Source: Terriglobia bacterium (GTDB taxonomy: Bacteria > Acidobacteriota > Terriglobia > Versatilivoradales > Versatilivoraceae). From it: a stretch of 64,000 nucleotides of DNA. This document shows positions 17,280 through 26,862 of this stretch, piece by piece. The stretch lies in contig OX638355.1 of the NCBI GenBank assembly GCA_951813285.1, forward strand, positions 4,297,136 through 4,361,135. The letters run 5' to 3'. Each line of letters begins with the position of its first letter. Position 1 is the stretch's first letter. The notes under the pieces are model-generated. The model was not told where the DNA came from. It did no database searches and saw nothing but the letters and a program-made list of their open reading frames with translations. A program made the translations under genes and the position numbers.

Positions 17280-18929
17280 ATGAATCGGTTCCGACATGCC
17301 CGAAAGGTGCTGGCGGCGTCCATGTTCGTCATGGGGGCTTGCGGAATTGCCTACGAGTACACCCTGGGAGCGCTGGGCAACAACCTGATGGGTTCCTCCC
17401 ATGAGCAGATCTTCGTGGTCATCGGGTTGATGATGTTCGCCATGGGTCTGGGAGCCACCCTGCAGAAGAACATCAGCGGCGACCTGGTCGACAAGTTCCT
17501 GCTGGTCGAGATCCTGCTGGGGCTGACGGGAGGGGTCAGCGCCCTGGCCATCTACCTGGCCTACGTCTATTCCTCCAGCTACATGCTGCTGCTGTGGGGA
17601 TTCTCCCTGGGGATCGGCATTCTGATCGGTCTCGAAATCCCTCTGCTGATTCGCATCAACCGCGAGTATTCGGCCAGTCTCAAGACCAACCTCTCCGAGA
17701 TCCTGAGCATGGACTACGTGGGCTCGCTGGCGGGAGCCCTGCTGTTCACTTTCGTCCTTTTCGCCAACCTGTCCGTCAACCAGATCGCCGTGGCCCTGGG
17801 ATGCGCCAACCTCCTGCTGGCCCTGCTGGGGCTGGCCTACTTCCGTCCTCTGCTGCGACACTTCAGGAAGCTTCTGCTGCTCTCCTGCGCCGGTGTGGCG
17901 ATCCTGGGCTGCCTGCTGGCCCTGTCGGAGGAATGGAGAGTTTCGCTGGAACAGAGGACCTACAGCGACCCGATCATCTACAGCCACACCTCCAGGTACC
18001 AGCACATCGTCATGACCCGCAGGAACGACCGGCTCAGCCTCTTCATCAACGGCCACTTGCAGTTCAATTCCCGGGACGAGCGCATTTACCACGAGATGCT
18101 GGTCCACGTTCCCTTTGCGGTAGCTTCCTCGAGCACCAGGGTGCTGATTCTCGGAGGCGGCGACGGCCTGGCTCTCCGGGAGGTGCTGAAATACGACGCG
18201 GTGCGGCGGGTGGACCTGGTGGACATCGATCCCGCCATGACCGACCTGGCAGCCAGCCATCCCGACCTGGTTCGACTCAACCGGGGAGCCCTGCTGGACG
18301 GCCGGGTAACCCTGCGACCGGCGCTGGGTGTCTCTGACGGGGATGTGCAAACCATCTCCCGTCCCAGCAAGCTGGCCTCCTCCCTGCTCAGCGACACCCT
18401 CTACCCCCAGGCCACGGTCCGGGTGTACAACCTGGACGCCGACCTGTTCGTTCGCGGTCTTCAGGGTCCCTATGACCTGGTGATCATCGACTTTCCCGAT
18501 CCGAAATCGGTAGGCACGGCCAAGCTCTACTCTCTGGATTTCTATCGGAGGCTGGCCCGCCAACTCGGCCCCACCGGCCTGGTGGCCGTGCAATCCACCT
18601 CGCCCTACCACTCCAGGGAGATGTTTCTGTGCATCGGGAAAACGCTGCGCGCCGCCGGCTACCGGGCCCTGCCTTACCGGCAGAACGTCCCCAGCTTCGG
18701 GGAGTGGGGATGGCACCTGGCCTGGCTGCACCAAACCACCGAGTCGGACATGAAGGAAAGGTTGGAGGGGCTGACTTCCATTGGCGTCCCGACCGGCTAT
18801 CTCACCGTGGCCCTGCTGTCCAACGCCAGCGAATTCGGCAAAGGCTGGCTCGATGACGCTCATATCGAAATCAACACCAAGCTTCGGCCCACCATTCTCC
18901 AATACCACCGCCAGTCCTGGAGAAACTGA
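17280..18929 (+). CDS. Spermidine-synthase-like methyltransferase-fold protein with N-terminal membrane domain
   Basis: A 549-residue protein. The first 220 residues hold about seven membrane helices, starting 'KVLAASMFVMGACGIAYEYT'. The rest is a polyamine synthase (SpeE)-type Rossmann domain with 'VLILGGGDGLALREVLKY' (SAM-binding), 'VDLVDIDP' and 'LVIIDFPDPKSV' at the catalytic Asp site. An extra segment of about 40 residues ('SDGDVQTISRPSKLASSLLS') interrupts the domain between these motifs. It starts 17 bases after the DUF350 gene, ending the cluster. Aminopropyl transfer is likely for the domain in general; the substrate here is not known. Confidence 0.85.
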   Translation: MNRFRHARKVLAASMFVMGACGIAYEYTLGALGNNLMGSSHEQIFVVIGLMMFAMGLGATLQKNISGDLVDKFLLVEILLGLTGGVSALAIYLAYVYSSSYMLLLWGFSLGIGILIGLEIPLLIRINREYSASLKTNLSEILSMDYVGSLAGALLFTFVLFANLSVNQIAVALGCANLLLALLGLAYFRPLLRHFRKLLLLSCAGVAILGCLLALSEEWRVSLEQRTYSDPIIYSHTSRYQHIVMTRRNDRLSLFINGHLQFNSRDERIYHEMLVHVPFAVASSSTRVLILGGGDGLALREVLKYDAVRRVDLVDIDPAMTDLAASHPDLVRLNRGALLDGRVTLRPALGVSDGDVQTISRPSKLASSLLSDTLYPQATVRVYNLDADLFVRGLQGPYDLVIIDFPDPKSVGTAKLYSLDFYRRLARQLGPTGLVAVQSTSPYHSREMFLCIGKTLRAAGYRALPYRQNVPSFGEWGWHLAWLHQTTESDMKERLEGLTSIGVPTGYLTVALLSNASEFGKGWLDDAHIEINTKLRPTILQYHRQSWRN

Positions 18930-18980
18930 GATCCCCCTGCCCGAAATAACCGGGGCTTATCCACGAAGTGCAAGAAGGAG

Positions 18981-19100
18981 AAACGAGTAATCCACGAAGG
19001 GGCACGAAGGACGACGAAGGGCCACTAAGGCGTTGAGGTGAACCGTGACGGGATACCAAGCTCGCGAATGGATTATCGATTTCCGATTGTTTCACTCTCG
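18981..19100 (+). repeat. Dispersed repeat family R1, copy 1
   Basis: The core reads 'GAGTAATCCACGAAGG', then 'GGGCCACTAAGGCGTTGAGG', then 'GACGGGATACCA' and 'GGATTATCGATTTCC', ending in GTTTCACTCTCG. Closely matching copies are at 46652-46810 (minus) and 53102-53272 (plus), with a shorter one at 38052-38134. It contains no gene. Confidence 0.75.
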
Positions 19101-19374
19101 AGCCTTTTGCAAGATTCGGCAGCGGGGCCTTTGCCGAGGATGGCCACAAAAGGCACAAAAACACAAAAAAAACAAAACACTGAAAGCCTGCAAGGCGTTG
19201 ACTCCCGAACCTGTCGCACAAGTTCCGCGCTATCTGCGTACATTCGGTCAACGCGTCGCCATGGGGATCAACTTCGGATCGTCAAGGCTCGAACTCACGA
19301 AATTCGTTTTGTGACTTTTGTGCTTTTTGTGGTGAACTCCCCTTTTTCACCAAGTCGCACCCGACTAGTGTTGT

Positions 19375-19410
19375 CAATCCTGTCAATCCTGTGCATCCAT
19401 GTTAATTAAA
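19375..19410 (+). repeat. Dispersed repeat family R2, copy 1
   Basis: Contains TCCTGTGCATCCATGT preceded by a second 'CAATCCTGT' unit and followed by TAATTA. It matches the copies at 43640-43690 (minus) and 43849-43876 (plus). Confidence 0.65.
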
Positions 19411-19467
19411 CAGAAAACCGGCTTAACGGACATTGGCCTCGTTCCCGATGGGCCATGAGGGTTCGGT

Positions 19468-19490
19468 GTTTCACTCTCGGATGATCTGCC
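19468..19490 (+). repeat. REP-like 23-mer
   Basis: GTTTCACTCTCGGATGATCT plus GCC, identical over all 23 bases to the minus-strand copy at 46652-46674, followed by a GC-rich dyad. Diverged copies are at 38258-38280, 38318-38340 and 43572-43593. Confidence 0.7.
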
Positions 19491-19609
19491 CGGCCGGGTG
19501 GCGGCCCTGCTTGCCTGAACCCCCGGAACGGTGACACGCGGCCAAGGAATCTTTATACTCAGCCTTGATTTTCATCGATCTGACACGGTTCATGGGGAGG
19601 GAGACCGGC

Positions 19610-20815
19610 ATGCGGACCACATGGAGTTTTCATACTGCGGGAGCCATTCACTTCGGCAGAGGCGCCACCGATCAACTGGGTGAGATTGCTCGGGAGTTGG
19701 GAGCCGGCCATGCCCTGGTGGTGACCGACAAGGCTCTGGTGAAAGCCGGTCTGGCCGACCAGGTGCAGTCCCGGCTGGCTTCCGGGGGCGTGCGGGTCAC
19801 CCTCTTCGACGGAGGCGAGCCGGAGCCCTCCATTGCCGCCCTGCTCCGCTGCCACGACTTCGCCTCCCGGCACAAACCCGACCTGCTGGTGGGGCTGGGA
19901 GGCGGCAGCAACATGGACCTGGCCAAGACGTTGGGCGTCCTGCTCACCCACGGAGGCCAACCCCGGGACTACATGGGTGAAGGGAAGGTTCCGGGCCCCA
20001 TCCTGCCGCTGATCGCGGTGCCCACCACGGCCGGGACAGGTTCCGAGGTCACCCACGCGGGAATCCTGACCGACACCGAGAACAACATCAAGGTGGCCAT
20101 CGCCAGCAACTACCTGAGGCCCCGGGCGGCGGTGGTGGATCCGCTCATGACCGTCACCTGTCCCCCCAAGGCCACGGCAGACAGCGGCATCGACGCCCTC
20201 ACCCACGCCGTGGAAGCCTTCATGGCCACCGACAGCTCCCGACTCGAGATCCCGGAGGGCGAGATTTCCATCTATCAGGGCCGCAATCCCCTGGGGAACG
20301 CCATGGTGGAGCCGGCCGTCGGGCTGATCGTGCGTCACCTGGCGGATGCCGTCAGGGATGGTCAGAACCTGGCGGCACGGGAGGGCATGCACCTGGCGGC
20401 ACTCATCGCGGGAATGGGCTTCAGCAACGTGGGCGTGGGCGCGGTCCACGCGCTGGAATATCCCATTGGCGGAGCGGTTCACTGCTCCCACGGCTGCGGC
20501 AACGGCCTGCTGCTACCCTATGTGATGGAATTCAACAAACCGGCCCGGGTGGAGCCCCTGGCCCGCCTGGCCGAACTGATGGGCCTCCAGGTGGAGGGCT
20601 TGCCCGCCGAGGCTGCCGCCGACGCCGCCATCGAGCGGGTGCGATCCTTGAGAAAAGAAATCGGCATCCCCGACAAGCTCCGGGAAATCGGAGTGCAGGA
20701 ACACCAGCTCCGATCCTTCGCCGAGGCGGCTTTCGGGATCAAGCGGCTCATGCGCAGCAATCCTCGTCAGGCCACCGTAGATGACCTGGAGGGCATCCTG
20801 CAGGCTGCGTTTTAG
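19610..20815 (+). CDS. Iron-containing alcohol dehydrogenase
   Basis: A 401-residue group III (Fe-dependent) alcohol dehydrogenase that oxidises an alcohol or reduces an aldehyde with NAD(P). Visible motifs are the cofactor loop 'GLGGGSNMDLAKTLGVL', 'PTTAGTGSEVT', and metal-site histidines in 'LTHAVEAFMA', 'VHALEYPIGG' and 'CSHGCGNGLLLPYV'. The ATG at 19610 follows GGGAGGGAGA; longer starts lack this. It stands alone and converges with the DUF1501 operon. The substrate cannot be told from sequence. Confidence 0.9.
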   Translation: MRTTWSFHTAGAIHFGRGATDQLGEIARELGAGHALVVTDKALVKAGLADQVQSRLASGGVRVTLFDGGEPEPSIAALLRCHDFASRHKPDLLVGLGGGSNMDLAKTLGVLLTHGGQPRDYMGEGKVPGPILPLIAVPTTAGTGSEVTHAGILTDTENNIKVAIASNYLRPRAAVVDPLMTVTCPPKATADSGIDALTHAVEAFMATDSSRLEIPEGEISIYQGRNPLGNAMVEPAVGLIVRHLADAVRDGQNLAAREGMHLAALIAGMGFSNVGVGAVHALEYPIGGAVHCSHGCGNGLLLPYVMEFNKPARVEPLARLAELMGLQVEGLPAEAAADAAIERVRSLRKEIGIPDKLREIGVQEHQLRSFAEAAFGIKRLMRSNPRQATVDDLEGILQAAF

Positions 20816-20849
20816 AGGGAAAGACAGAAACCGCCTACCTGCCGGCCGG

Positions 20850-22199
20850 TCACACCAGCTCGTGGAGCGGCTGCCCCATGACGTCGTCGATGGAGTTGGC
20901 GATGTAGAGGGGACGTCCTCCGGGGTTGACGTACTCCTTGGTCCAATCGATGCCCATGGCCTTGTAGATGGTGGCGAAGAGGTCGCCCATGGTGACCCTC
21001 CGTTCGGCCACCTGGGCGCCCTGCTCGTCGCTGGCGCCTACCACTCGCCCGCCCTGAATGCCTCCACCCCCCAATATCAACGACCAGCAGTCCGGATAGT
21101 GATCCCGCCCATTGTTGGCATTCAGGTGGGGGGTGCGGCCGAACTCGCCCATGGCCAGCACCACGGTGGAGTCCAGCAGCCCGCGCTGCTGCAGGTCCTC
21201 CAGCAAGGCGGAAAGAGTCTGGTCCAGGGTGGGAGCCAGATTGTCCCGCAGCCTTTGGTCGTTGTCCTTGTGGGTGTCCCAGGCCCCGTGAGCGTATCCT
21301 GAGGTGGTTACAAAGCGACAGCCGGCTTCCACCAGGCGGCGAGCCAGCAGCACGCTTTGACCGACTCGGGTGCGTCCGTAGGCCTCCTTGGTCCGGTCCG
21401 ACTCCTGGGACAGATCGAAGGCCTGCTTGACGCTGGGCGAAAGCAGCATGGTCAGGGCTTGGTTGGTGAAGCGGTCCATCCTGCCGAATTCGGCGTGCTT
21501 TTCCTTCTGGCGGAACCCCCGATCCACCGCCTGCAGAAACGACCGGCGGTCGGCAATATCGGCAGCCGTCAGGGTATCGGGCAAGGACAGGTCCGGAATC
21601 TGAAAGGACTCCTTGCTGGGATCGGGCAGAATGATGGGATCGTATTCCGAACCCAGAAAGGCCGAGGTGTAGGCATCCATGTAGGAAAAGAAATCGGTCT
21701 CCTGATGCTCCGGGACCATCATGTAGGGCGGAAGGTTGTTCCTCGGCCCCAACTCCTTGGAGATGATCGAACCCAGGCTGGGAAACTTCAAGGCCGGATT
21801 GGGCCGGTGGCCGGTCAGGGCGTAGTGGGTACCCTGAGGATGGTTGTTCTCCTCGGTGTGCATGGAGCGGACAATGGCCAGCTTGTCCATGTGGCCGGCG
21901 ATCCGGGGAAAGAGCTCCGAGATCCGAATGCCGTCGGCCCGGGTGGGAATGGCATTGAATGGGCTGTGGGGCTTGGGGTCCCAGGTGTCGATCTGGGAGG
22001 GCCCACCCTCCAGCCACAGCAGAATGCAGGCCTGAGCTTTTTTCCGCGAACGGGCGCTAGCCGGGGTGGCCGCTTCCAGGGCCAAGTACTGCCTCAGGTT
22101 CAGGCCCAACAGGCTGAGAGCGCCGACTCTGAGGAATTCCCGGCGGGGCCGGCAGCAGCCAAGCTGATCGATCGACAGGTCCATACGCGTTTCCCTCAA
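20850..22199 (-). CDS. DUF1501 secreted protein with Tat leader
   Basis: A 449-residue protein of the DUF1501 (sulfatase-like fold) family. The leader has a twin-arginine motif 'RREFLRVGALSLLGL'. The body begins 'LLWLEGGPSQIDTWDPKP' and contains 'LAMGEFGRTPHLN' and 'RDHYPDCWSLILGGGGIQGG', all family hallmarks. The start overlaps the stop of the DUF1549/1553 gene by ATGA. Such pairs are abundant in Planctomycetota and Acidobacteriota; their function is unknown, with a role in processing complex organic matter often assumed. Confidence 0.9.
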   Translation of the reverse strand: MRETRMDLSIDQLGCCRPRREFLRVGALSLLGLNLRQYLALEAATPASARSRKKAQACILLWLEGGPSQIDTWDPKPHSPFNAIPTRADGIRISELFPRIAGHMDKLAIVRSMHTEENNHPQGTHYALTGHRPNPALKFPSLGSIISKELGPRNNLPPYMMVPEHQETDFFSYMDAYTSAFLGSEYDPIILPDPSKESFQIPDLSLPDTLTAADIADRRSFLQAVDRGFRQKEKHAEFGRMDRFTNQALTMLLSPSVKQAFDLSQESDRTKEAYGRTRVGQSVLLARRLVEAGCRFVTTSGYAHGAWDTHKDNDQRLRDNLAPTLDQTLSALLEDLQQRGLLDSTVVLAMGEFGRTPHLNANNGRDHYPDCWSLILGGGGIQGGRVVGASDEQGAQVAERRVTMGDLFATIYKAMGIDWTKEYVNPGGRPLYIANSIDDVMGQPLHELV

Positions 22200-24778
22200 T
22201 GATTATAGGTAAACTGGCGGGAGGCCAGCAACCCCCAAGCCAGGTTTTCGACACCTCTGCGGCGGGACCGGGCCCCTTCGATCAGGGCCTGGAGCCGGGT
22301 TTCCTCTTCGGCCGTGGGATAGCGGGACAGGGCGGCCAGATAGAGTTCCCGAACGATCTCCCGGTCGGAGGCGCCGGCCGACAGCAGTCGATCGACCCGC
22401 CCCCCCTCGGCCGCGAGCTTGGTGGTGTAGGTGGAGCCGACCAGCAGGTGCAGAGCCTGCCTGAGCGTGGAACGGTAGTCGCGCCAGGGCATGCTGTCCC
22501 GGCTGACGGGTCGCCCGTAAACTTCCAGGAACTGAGAGGGAGTGACTTCGGGAACCAGTTCGATAGCCCGGGTTCCCTTGGGCTCGGTGCCCCCGCCCAC
22601 GTAGTCGTGTACGGCAAAGGCCTCCTCGATGCCGGTCACCTGTGAAATGGCATCCAGCAGGATCTCGGCGTCCAACCGACGAGGCAGTGCCCGGGAGTGG
22701 TTGACCTCATCCTCCCGGTTGGTGGGGTTGAGCTCTCCGGACAACTGATAGGTTCCGGACCGGGTGATGGCCCGCATCAGGTGCCTGAGGTCATAGCCGC
22801 TGCGCCGGAAATCCTCGGCCAGGGCCTCCAGCAGTTCGGGGTGGCTGGGAGGGTTTCCGGGTCTGAAATCGTCCACCGGCTCGACCAGGCCCCTTCCGAA
22901 GAAGTTGGCCCATACCCGGTTGACGATGGCCTGGCTGAAATAGGGGTTCTCGGGCGACGTCATCCAGTCTGCCAGCTGGTCCCGAGGGTTGTTGCTCAGG
23001 GCCGGAGGCGGAGAGCCGTCCAGGAAACTGGGAGCCACTTCCTGCCGGCGGCGGGGGTGAATCACCTTGGGTCCCTCGGGCTGCTCCTCGTTCCCCGAAA
23101 TGTCATCCATAAAGATCGAGAGGGCGCGGATTCGGGTCAGTTGTCCGTAGAAGGCGGTAATTCCCCAGAACTGATCCTGGGTCCAGGTCTCGTAGGGATG
23201 GTCGTGGCACTGTGCACAGTCCAGGCGTATCCCCAGGAAGACCCGCACGTCCTCCCCCATCTTCTCGTGGGGACGCATGATCTCCCCGCTGATCGACTTG
23301 ATGAAATGCCGGGTGGCCCCTCCGTTGCCCTGGCCCGCCACCCGTTCGCGGGCCATCTGGTCGTAGGGCTTGTTGCGGGCCAGACTTTCCCGAATCCAGC
23401 TCTTGTAGCTGTAGGCATTGCGATAGACCACCCGGAAGAAATCGGCGAAGCGGAAGGTCCAGTAGTCGACAAATTCGGGCGAATTCAGCAATCGCTCGAT
23501 CAGATGCTCCCGCTTCAGAGGGTCCCGGTCGGCCAGGAACTCGCGCACGCGACCAGGAGGCGGAAGGGTCCCCGTCAGGTCCAGACACACCCGCCGCAGG
23601 AAGGCGGAGTCGCTCGAGAGGCCCGCCGGAACGATGTGCAGGTCTCGCAGCCGGTCAAAGACCCGGTCATCGATGAAATTGCCCCTGGCCACCTCCCGAT
23701 ATTGGGCCAGCGGTTGCTGAATCACCCCGCAGCGGACCTGAACCAGCTTCCCCTCCGCCCTCACCGCCACTCTGGCCTGCCCCGGCTTGAGGGCGCGCAC
23801 CACACCCTCCGGGCTGACCTCGATAACCGCGGGGTCGCTGCTTTCGTAAAGCACCTCGGGACTCAGGTCTTCACTGCGGCCGTCCTCGAGAAAAGCGGTC
23901 ACCAGGAGTCGTCGCCGAGTGCCTGGCTCCATGATTGCCTCTGGCGGAACGACCTCCAGGCGCTCGATCCGGGACTCCGACCCGCCGTCCCCATAGGGAG
24001 CCCCCTGGCGAATCCATTCCAGAAGCCGCCGGTAGTCGGCCGAGTCCCTCTCGAAGCGCTGTCCTCCCCCGTGGGGCAGCTCCAGCGCGGGCTTCAGCAG
24101 CAATCGGCTCTGTTGCGGCTCTTCCAGGTTTACCCGAGGGTCGAAGGGCTCGGCGGCCTTGGGGGACAACACCTGGTAGACCCCGCCCTTGACGGTCCAG
24201 CGGTAGTCCTCCCGGGGATTGATACCGTGCAGGGAAAGCTTGAAGCCGCCCCGGCCCTTGACCCCGCCGTGGCATTCACTGCCGTTGCAACCGTTGCGGG
24301 TAAAGATCCCGACCACATCCCGAGCGAAGCCGAAGGGCCTGGCCCCTTCGGTCCCTTCGATGCGAACCGCTGCCTCCAGTCTGTGCCCGGCCACCTCGGC
24401 CCGCAGTCTGACCTCTCCGTCCCGGCGCGCCGTCAGCAGCCCCTCGGGTTCGACTTGCGCCAACCGGTCATCCGACAGGCTGAACCGCGACTCGGAGGTA
24501 AGATCGACTTCCAGCCCCCGGGCATCGGTGGCCAGCACCAGGAAGGATTGAGAGGCCCTCTTCCCCCACAACCCTACCTGAGAGGGGATGAGGCGAACGT
24601 CCCGCAGACCCTCAGGGGAACGGAATTGGCCGGAGCCTGCCGAGTCGTTCCGGCTCGCTGCCGGTTCCGCGGGCCGGAATTGGCGATCCTCTTCCGCGTC
24701 CAGGTGTCCGGGCGCCAGGATCGGCATGAGGCTCAGCAACAAACCGCGGACAGGTTTCTTCCAATCAGGTTTCCCCAT
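22196..24778 (-). CDS. DUF1549/DUF1553 protein with Ig-like and cytochrome-like motifs
   Basis: About 860 residues. After a leader ('VRGLLLSLMPILAPG') it has a BIG2-type Ig domain ('LIPSQVGLWGKRASQSFLVL'), a heme-like motif 'NGCNGSECHGGVKGRGGFKL', a second BIG2-type domain, then DUF1549 ('DDRVFDRLRDLHIVPAGLSS') with 'CAQCHDHPYETWTQDQFWGI', and DUF1553 ('NPYFSQAIVNRVWANFFGRG'). ATG 24778 follows GGAGGAG. It forms an operon with the PPC-domain gene upstream and DUF1501 downstream. Export and surface location are inferred from the leader and partners. Confidence 0.9.
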   Translation of the reverse strand: MGKPDWKKPVRGLLLSLMPILAPGHLDAEEDRQFRPAEPAASRNDSAGSGQFRSPEGLRDVRLIPSQVGLWGKRASQSFLVLATDARGLEVDLTSESRFSLSDDRLAQVEPEGLLTARRDGEVRLRAEVAGHRLEAAVRIEGTEGARPFGFARDVVGIFTRNGCNGSECHGGVKGRGGFKLSLHGINPREDYRWTVKGGVYQVLSPKAAEPFDPRVNLEEPQQSRLLLKPALELPHGGGQRFERDSADYRRLLEWIRQGAPYGDGGSESRIERLEVVPPEAIMEPGTRRRLLVTAFLEDGRSEDLSPEVLYESSDPAVIEVSPEGVVRALKPGQARVAVRAEGKLVQVRCGVIQQPLAQYREVARGNFIDDRVFDRLRDLHIVPAGLSSDSAFLRRVCLDLTGTLPPPGRVREFLADRDPLKREHLIERLLNSPEFVDYWTFRFADFFRVVYRNAYSYKSWIRESLARNKPYDQMARERVAGQGNGGATRHFIKSISGEIMRPHEKMGEDVRVFLGIRLDCAQCHDHPYETWTQDQFWGITAFYGQLTRIRALSIFMDDISGNEEQPEGPKVIHPRRRQEVAPSFLDGSPPPALSNNPRDQLADWMTSPENPYFSQAIVNRVWANFFGRGLVEPVDDFRPGNPPSHPELLEALAEDFRRSGYDLRHLMRAITRSGTYQLSGELNPTNREDEVNHSRALPRRLDAEILLDAISQVTGIEEAFAVHDYVGGGTEPKGTRAIELVPEVTPSQFLEVYGRPVSRDSMPWRDYRSTLRQALHLLVGSTYTTKLAAEGGRVDRLLSAGASDREIVRELYLAALSRYPTAEEETRLQALIEGARSRRRGVENLAWGLLASRQFTYNH

Positions 24779-24824
24779 GAAACTCCTCCGGACCCCGCCG
24801 ATTCCACCCAAGGGTCCCTCCGGC

Positions 24825-26795
24825 TCACGAACCGGACGCCTGTTCCCGCGCACCGATCACCATGAGCGGAAATTCTCCCACAGGAAGCCGGGCTCCCAGT
24901 TCATTGTCGACGACCGGCCGCGCCCACACCTTGACCCGCACCGGCAAGTCCGTCAACGGCGCCTGCTCATCGGCCCGCAACAGGATGACGGCCTTCTCGC
25001 TGAACCCCAGGAAGCTTTTTCGGCTCTCGGTGGTGGGCCCGATGGGGCTGGGGAGCTCCACTTCCGTGCCGGTCAAGGGCGCCACCCCGGGAGGCAGGCC
25101 TTCCAGGCTCAGGGCCACCTGGCCCGAATAACCCTCTTCCAGGCCGGTGGTCACCTTCAGCGTTCTGACCTGGCCCCGTGTGAGATTGATTCGATCCCCT
25201 TCGAGCTCAAGCTCTCCCACGTGCGGAATGGCGGGGCGAATCAGAACCCGGTAAGCATGGTCCGAATGGCCCTGCTGGGAGGTCAGGTCGCCGATCTGCA
25301 GCGTGTACTCTCCGGCAACGCCGAACTCGGCCACCATCTTGGCCTCCAGCGACTCGAAAAAGGCCAGAGATCCGATGCTGCAGCTTCCCCGGTCAGGGAG
25401 ATGGAGCTTGAGCAGCTCCACCAGAAAAATGGGGTCCTGACGGGTCAGGGCAATCTTGCGGTGCTTGTTGTCGAACAACGGGTGGCCGGCGGAATCCAAC
25501 ACCTTGAGGCTGGGACTGAAGACCGGCGGAGACACGCGCGGGGTTTCCACCTCAAAGACCAGCGTCTGCCCGGCCGAAAGTTGAAATCGAAAGAAATCCA
25601 CGTCCCCGGGGGCTTCGATGCTGCCGCTGATCAGAGCCGGCAGGGCAACCGCCAGGGCTTGCCCACGACTCTCGCTGGGCTCTTTTTCTTCAAAGACCAC
25701 CGGGGCAGGGTTGGCGTCATTCGAAGATGGACCGGGCGAGCCCGCTGTGCCGGTGGTCTCCCTCGAATGCTTGTCGGATTCCGGGCCTGCCTTGGACCGG
25801 GGCGCATCACCGGCGGGCTTGACCGTGCGCGCCCGGAGCTGGCGCAGCCTGTTCGGGGTCAACTCCCTGAGGTACCGTCGCTCGCTCCACTTGGCCGGAC
25901 CCTCGGAACCGGGCCATTCCCCGTATGCCGATCCGTCTCCGGCCGGCACGATGCGGAGCTGATAGACGAATTCGGATTCGCCCCTGCCGTAGACCGACCC
26001 CACCCCGATCAGATAGCGCCCGCCACGGTCAAAGCGATGACGCCAGTGCTTGGCCGGCGAGGGCCTGTAACTTCCCTTGTGGCTGAACTCCAGTTCCGCC
26101 GGTCTGTCGCCGCTCAGCCAGCTTCCCTCGTCCCTGTGCAGCTTGAGGGTCTGCCTGAAGGTCTCGGCCGGGCTGAATAGCTGGAAAGCAAGGTCTTCCC
26201 CGGCCGTCGCCTCCAGCGCGTAGCTGTCCACGCCCCCGTCGCGGGAGATCCTGCCGTTGAGGATGACCGGGGGGCGGATGGTCCGGGGCTTGGAGTCAAC
26301 TCCGCCGGAATCCTCAGATTCCTCCATGACAGGATCGGAGCTCACCAGAAAGCTCAGTGGATTAGAGATCCCCCGGCGGGAAACCAGGTAGAGGGAATGG
26401 ACCCCCCTCCGGACCCCGGCACCGATCTCCAGTTCGAGGTTGACCCGTTGATTCGGCACCTTGTCCTTGTCTCCATATCCGCTCTCCTCGGACTCCTTAT
26501 TCTGATTTGAAACCGGGCGGACTTCCAGGATGGCGCCTTTGAGGCCCGGCTCAGGAGACCAGACCGCGTGCACCTCCTGCAGCAACCGGCCTTCGACCTC
26601 GGCCTTCAGGCGGGTGTCCGGCCGTCCTCCCAGCGGATAGATCCAGTGGGCCTCCGGCTCGGTGGGTTCCGGAGCCGGCATTTCCTGGGCCACCGCATGG
26701 GACAGCAGCGCCAAGGCCACCAGCGCCGGCCCAAAGCAGGTTGCCCGGGTGGCGGTCCCGCTCCTTTTCCAGGGGTACAAGGTTTGCCGGTTCAC
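24825..26795 (-). CDS. Secreted PPC-domain protein
   Basis: A 656-residue exported protein (leader 'CFGPALVALALLSHAVAQ') beginning with the phrase 'IYPLGGRPDTRLKAEVEGRL', which is typical of the large proteins paired with DUF1549/1553 and DUF1501 genes. It has several pre-peptidase C-terminal type beta domains, for example 'SIEAPGDVDFFRFQLSAGQT' and 'VILNGRISRDGGVDSYALEA'. No catalytic domain is apparent, so it is probably a binding or scaffold component. The DUF1549/1553 gene starts 46 bases downstream. Confidence 0.8.
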   Translation of the reverse strand: MNRQTLYPWKRSGTATRATCFGPALVALALLSHAVAQEMPAPEPTEPEAHWIYPLGGRPDTRLKAEVEGRLLQEVHAVWSPEPGLKGAILEVRPVSNQNKESEESGYGDKDKVPNQRVNLELEIGAGVRRGVHSLYLVSRRGISNPLSFLVSSDPVMEESEDSGGVDSKPRTIRPPVILNGRISRDGGVDSYALEATAGEDLAFQLFSPAETFRQTLKLHRDEGSWLSGDRPAELEFSHKGSYRPSPAKHWRHRFDRGGRYLIGVGSVYGRGESEFVYQLRIVPAGDGSAYGEWPGSEGPAKWSERRYLRELTPNRLRQLRARTVKPAGDAPRSKAGPESDKHSRETTGTAGSPGPSSNDANPAPVVFEEKEPSESRGQALAVALPALISGSIEAPGDVDFFRFQLSAGQTLVFEVETPRVSPPVFSPSLKVLDSAGHPLFDNKHRKIALTRQDPIFLVELLKLHLPDRGSCSIGSLAFFESLEAKMVAEFGVAGEYTLQIGDLTSQQGHSDHAYRVLIRPAIPHVGELELEGDRINLTRGQVRTLKVTTGLEEGYSGQVALSLEGLPPGVAPLTGTEVELPSPIGPTTESRKSFLGFSEKAVILLRADEQAPLTDLPVRVKVWARPVVDNELGARLPVGEFPLMVIGAREQASGS

Positions 26796-26862
26796 GATAC
26801 TCGCACCTTCATGATTTCCGATTCAGGTGGAGCGCGCTCCACTTGGGGATCAGCCCCGGTGC

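Larger units (their letters stand above)
19101..19609. other. Repeat-filled intergenic region
   Basis: About 500 bases upstream of the alcohol dehydrogenase hold no supported gene. There are CACAAAAGGCACAAAAA-type runs near 19143-19170, a family R2 repeat (19375-19410) and a REP-like motif (19468-19490). Short frames here translate repeat sequence only. Confidence 0.6.

Noticed and set aside
17253-18908. 551-codon minus-strand frame across the SpeE-like gene
   Set aside because: Shadow frame caused by high GC; rich in Gln, Gly and His in the usual antisense pattern, with no motif.
19038-19409. 123-codon plus-strand frame before the alcohol dehydrogenase
   Set aside because: It translates R1 and R2 repeat DNA and CACAAAA runs; no protein-like features.
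22697-24865. 722-codon plus-strand frame opposite the DUF1549/1553 gene
   Set aside because: Antisense shadow of a well-supported gene.
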